Origin: JAUSEW01 sp964414015
Lineage (GTDB): Bacteria > Patescibacteriota > Microgenomatia > Levybacterales > UBA12049
NCBI GenBank assembly: GCA_964414015.1
Contig: CAYPUE010000017.1
Span: 1-16,977, forward strand
Direction: 5' to 3'
DNA: 16,977 bases
Each line of letters opens with the position of its first letter. Position 1 is the first letter of the stretch. The translations under genes and the position numbers were made by a program. Positions 14,106 through 16,977 of the stretch are shown here, one piece after another. The notes beneath the pieces were generated by a model. It ran no database searches. It worked only from the letters and a program-made list of their open reading frames with translations, and was not told where the DNA came from.

Positions 14106-14671
14106 TTATAATTCAATACCTAATCTTTTAGCAATTGATTTTCGTGCTTGGGTTTCCAGGGAATCATCGAGAGGGGAGAGGTTGATAGGGGAATCGGGGT
14201 ACTTTTTTTCAAGAGCAAGTTTAATTAGTAAATCTGCAAAACTTGGATTTTTTGGCAGAATTGGGCCGTGAAGATAGCTCCCGAAACTGTTTTTATATAT
14301 CGCGCCTTCTGTTTTATCAGTTCCGTTATTCCCAAATCCCTTGATTACTTTTCCTAGAGGCTTTATATTTTTCCCAAGATAAGTTCTTCCTCCATGATTT
14401 TCGAAACCGACTATCAAGCGCATAGCACGTGGCATATGGCTTATGGTAAGATCACTGCTACATGCTATTTGCCATACGCTATTTGCATCTATTGCGATGT
14501 TTCCGATAAGGCGTGGATGGTTTGCCCCGGGATTTTCGGTATAAGTGTCCAAAATTCCAAGACCTTTGATAATATTTCCGTTGGCTTCTTTATAATATTT
14601 TCCCAAGAATTGATATGCTCCGCAAATATAAAGTCCCGGAACGCCGTCTTCAATCATTTCTTTCAGAGTGG
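14106..14671 (-). CDS. gatD: Lipid II isoglutaminyl synthase glutaminase subunit GatD (5' end lost in gap)
   Basis: CobB/CobQ-type glutaminase that feeds ammonia to MurT, which converts D-Glu of lipid II to D-isoglutamine. The readable 188 or so residues begin TLKEMIEDGVPGLYICGAYQ and align with S. aureus GatD. The nucleophile Cys is in YICGAYQFLG and the catalytic His in YLHGPILPKN; VGFENHGGRTYLG is also conserved. About 78 N-terminal residues are lost in the N run at 14672. Between GNIAID and IVGFENHGG there are about 18 extra residues relative to S. aureus, encoded by a heptamer inverted repeat (14418-14486) and in frame. Immediately downstream is gatC, after 7 nt. The name is from the MurT/GatD system, not the tRNA enzyme. 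Confidence 0.93.
14418..14486. repeat. Inverted heptamer repeat inserted in gatD
   Basis: Left arm 14418-14440 has units of the form GCnnnTG or GCnnnTA (GCGCATA, GCACGTG, GCATATG). Right arm 14464-14486 is the reverse complement of the same pattern. Of 23 opposed positions, 16 can pair, across a 23-nt loop. It is translated in gatD as the run ANSVWQIACSS through SHMPRAM. The right arm matches the gatA-stop repeat at 21 of 23 bases. Confidence 0.85.
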
Positions 14672-14771
14672 NNNNNNNNNNNNNNNNNNNNNNNNNNNNN
14701 NNNNNNNNNNNNNNNNNNNNNNNNNNNNNNNNNNNNNNNNNNNNNNNNNNNNNNNNNNNNNNNNNNNNNNN
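14672..14771. other. Assembly gap (100 N)
   Basis: Exactly 100 Ns, the usual placeholder for a scaffold gap of unknown size. It removes the end of murT and the start of gatD. If both genes are intact and adjacent, about 78 GatD residues plus a few MurT residues are missing, so the real gap should be nearer 240-270 nt. Confidence 0.97.
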
Positions 14772-16078
14772 AGAATTTTTCTGCCTGTTAAGATTTTACG
14801 GACTTCGAGCATTGCGGAATAGGTTGGAAGAATATATAGAGTTTCAAATTTAGGAGTTTTTTCCAAACTCAATGCGATTGCTTTTCCAAGATATTCTTGA
14901 ATTACGAATAAAGAATCATGAGTTATGCATTGGGTATATTTTATTCTTAAGCCCATGTCGTAAGCTCGATCGCCAGATATGATAATATTTTTAAATTTAT
15001 TAACGATTCCTTCGAAATCTACATCCCAAATCCAGGAAACGTCTCTTCCGTCAGGAATTCGGTCGTTTAGGACTAACAATAAATTCTTGGCTTTTAAATC
15101 AGAAATAGTTTTCAGAGACTCGTTAAGACTAGTGGGATTTTTGGAAAGAAAAAGCTGTATTTTTTTGCCATTTATATCTAAAGCTTCCTGTCTTCCGAAC
15201 GCAGGCTGAAAATCTTTTAATGCGGAAATTATTTTATTTTTATTTATGCCAATCTCTTGAGCTAAAAGTATTGCGGCAATAGTGTTATAACGATTGTAAA
15301 TTCCCAAAAGCGGAAAAACAGATGAAGTTGAAAGATTTAATTTTGGTCGTGCGTTACCGCATCCTGGACACGTCCAATTCCCCAAATGAGAATAGTAAAT
15401 CGCAGAATAATCGAGCTTGGAACCACACTTGGGGCAATAGTTCGAATCGGCTGCATGTTGTTTTTCAGACGTAGCCAAGTTTTTATCGTTAAGTCCGAAG
15501 AACTTTACGTTTACACCCTTGGGGTGTAGCCTCAAACTTGCAACTTGCGGATCATCCGCATTTAAAATAACAGTAGTTTTTTTATTAAGCTTCCTAAGCG
15601 CATCAGACCATTTTTTAGCAATTGCATTTACTTCTCCATAGCGGTCCAGCTGGTCACGGAACAAATTTAAAATTATGACAAAATCCGGATTGCTAATTTC
15701 TTTTAAAATAAGCGGCAATGTATTTTCATCAATCTCAAAAATTGCAAAATCATAATTTACAACACCAAGTATACTGCTATGTAGTAATAGACTAGACGCA
15801 ATGCCGTTGAGAAGATTTGCGCCGGCAGTATTTTGAAAAACTCTTTCGCCATTCTTTTCAAGAATAGTTTCGATGAGCTTTGACGTTGTAGTTTTGCCGT
15901 TTGTCCCGGCAACTAAAATAGTCTTTGGTCGTTGGCCTTTGGACTTTAGCATATCTTTGATAAAGTTTTTATTTATTAACAATGCAATATGTCCCGGCCA
16001 AGTAGATCCGTTACCTAAATTGAACAGTCGGCTTACGAAAATAATAAATTTCCCTAAGAAAATTAAAAGTAAGTTCAT
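14772..16078 (-). CDS. murT: Lipid II isoglutaminyl synthase MurT subunit (3' end lost in gap)
   Basis: Mur-ligase-like subunit that uses ATP and GatD-derived ammonia to amidate D-Glu of the lipid II stem peptide at the inner face of the membrane. In 435 readable residues: a hydrophobic N-terminus (1-19), the P-loop GTNGKTTT (58-65), DENTLPLILKEI, RDQLDRYGE (141-149), NADDP (173-177), a four-Cys zinc ribbon (Cys215, Cys218, Cys237, Cys240), and the C-terminal MurT domain with GRDVSWIWDVDFE (344-356), the Asp-bearing segment that completes the amidotransferase triad in S. aureus. It ends near the expected C-terminus (ILPTYSAMLEVRKIL). I use the ATG at 16076-16078, 17 nt after the htpX stop; a GTG at 16099 would add seven residues. 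No SD is clear. Confidence 0.95.
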
Positions 16079-16095
16079 ATGACTCGTTACGCTCG

Positions 16096-16977
16096 TCACA
16101 TTGAACGAAGAATCTTTATCCTTTCTTCTATTGGAGGGTGGGTGTTGAAAAGATTGGCGAACCAGCTTCTGGATATTTTATTTTTAAATGGATTGGCTAT
16201 GTATAGATGTGCTGTTGCATTATTTGCGACTTCTAGGGGTTCTTTGTCTTTGGAAATTTTTTCAAGAGCGGAAGCCAAGCCTTCCGGATAGCGTGTAAGC
16301 AAAGCGCCTGACGCATCCGCCAAAAATTCCCTTTTTCTGGAAACTGCCAGTTGAATTAGGGTGGCAATGATCGGGGAAAGTATTGCCAAGGAAATGCCTA
16401 TAAGTAAAAATATTCCTTGAGTATTGCTCCTGTCCCCCCTATCTCTTCGGCCGCCTCCATACCATAAACTCCTCATAAAAAAATCAGCTAGGAGAGCAAC
16501 CAACCCTACCAAAATTACAACAATTGACATTAGCCTTATGTCGTAGTTTCGAACATGGGATAATTCGTGGGCAATAACTCCTTCGAGTTCAGCCTTATCC
16601 AATTTTTCCAAAATTCCCGTTGTTACGCAAACAACCGAGTGTTTAGGGTCTCTTCCTGTTGCGAATGCATTCGGCGCAGAATCTTCAATAATATAAATTT
16701 TGGGCATCGGAATCCCTGCTCCAATACATAAATTTTCCACAATTCTAAAAAGCGCAGGATTATCTTTTTTGGCGATTTGTTTAGCCTTAGACATTCCCAA
16801 AATCATCTTATCCGAATAATAATAGCTGCCAAAACTTATCAGACCCGAAATAACAAGTCCTATTCCTGCATAGGATAATCCATACCCGGAAGCCTTACTA
16901 TACACAAAAATAATAGTTGTTATGAATAAAACAAATATGATAACTATCAGCCAAGTCTTAGTTTTATTGGCTGAAAT
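16096..16977 (-). CDS. htpX: HtpX-type membrane zinc metalloprotease (5' end outside window)
   Basis: M48-family protease that degrades damaged membrane proteins. The open frame runs to the window edge (293 codons plus stop), so the first few residues are missing. Before the in-frame GTG at 16905 lie 24 residues, ISANKTKTWLIVIIFVLF and on, which form the expected first transmembrane helix; the gene therefore does not start at that GTG. Other hydrophobic segments are near fragment residues 34-54, 150-166 and 188-210. The zinc site HELSH is at fragment 137-141, with the third ligand Glu217 in KREFLADASG. The C-terminus (FNTHPPIEERIKILRSM) matches HtpX. It is upstream of murT on the same strand, with 17 nt between. 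Confidence 0.95.
   Translation of the reverse strand: MSANKTKTWLIVIIFVLFITTIIFVYSKASGYGLSYAGIGLVISGLISFGSYYYSDKMILGMSKAKQIAKKDNPALFRIVENLCIGAGIPMPKIYIIEDSAPNAFATGRDPKHSVVCVTTGILEKLDKAELEGVIAHELSHVRNYDIRLMSIVVILVGLVALLADFFMRSLWYGGGRRDRGDRSNTQGIFLLIGISLAILSPIIATLIQLAVSRKREFLADASGALLTRYPEGLASALEKISKDKEPLEVANNATAHLYIANPFKNKISRSWFANLFNTHPPIEERIKILRSM

Noticed and set aside
14394..14671. Plus-strand frame opposite gatD reading through the Ns
   Set aside because: It is antisense to conserved GatD motifs and its length depends on unknown bases.
15546..15560. Palindrome TGCGGAT-C-ATCCGCA in murT
   Set aside because: It falls on codons for the conserved NADDPQ motif, so protein constraint explains it.
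16082..16098. Direct repeat CGAG-N5-CGAG at the htpX-murT junction
   Set aside because: Too short to distinguish from chance without other genome copies.
16903..16905. GTG as the htpX start
   Set aside because: The frame stays open to the window edge and encodes the first HtpX membrane helix, so the gene is partial at its 5' end.

Overview
This is an AT-rich bacterial chromosome segment in which every recognisable gene lies on the minus strand, so transcription runs from high to low coordinates. The combination suggests an uncultured Patescibacteria/CPR-type lineage, possibly Microgenomates: a MurT/GatD pair beside GatCAB, a short DnaE, a cut-down ATP synthase delta subunit, four- and eight-base gene overlaps, scaffold Ns, and 7-bp-period repeats inside genes. 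That placement is inference; no rRNA or marker phylogeny is possible here. TGA works as an ordinary stop (atpD, atpH, gatB, gatC, htpX), so the TGA=Gly code of Gracilibacteria/Absconditabacteria is excluded.

Layout in transcription order: htpX (5' end outside the window); murT and gatD, interrupted by a 100-N assembly gap, which together form the lipid II isoglutaminyl synthase; gatC-gatA-gatB, the Asp/Glu-tRNA amidotransferase; a soluble GGDEF protein; dnaE, the replicative polymerase; a 47-nt spacer with a good sigma70-type promoter; the F1Fo ATP synthase genes in canonical order atpBEFHAGDC; and a class 1-like dihydroorotate dehydrogenase cut by the window's left edge. No gene-free stretch reaches 300 bases. 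The longest non-N spacers are about 50 nt and I see no RNA gene, CRISPR array, insertion sequence or terminator.

The genes are housekeeping ones: cell-wall precursor amidation, tRNA amidation, replication, proton-driven ATP synthesis or hydrolysis, and pyrimidine synthesis. The least ordinary signal is a set of 7-bp-period tandem repeats between 11.8 and 14.5 kb. They sit at the start of gatA, at the stop of gatA, at the 5' end of gatB, inside gatB and inside gatD. Several are translated in frame, adding apparently non-ancestral residues to essential enzymes. The copies in gatD and at the gatA stop match at 21 of 23 positions, so this is a dispersed family. Secondary points are a delta subunit without its usual N-terminal domain, a nearly leaderless atpB, a DnaE ending right after its OB fold with an intact PHP site and a clamp motif, and a diguanylate cyclase with an altered I-site. 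I did not find a clearly new multi-gene system.
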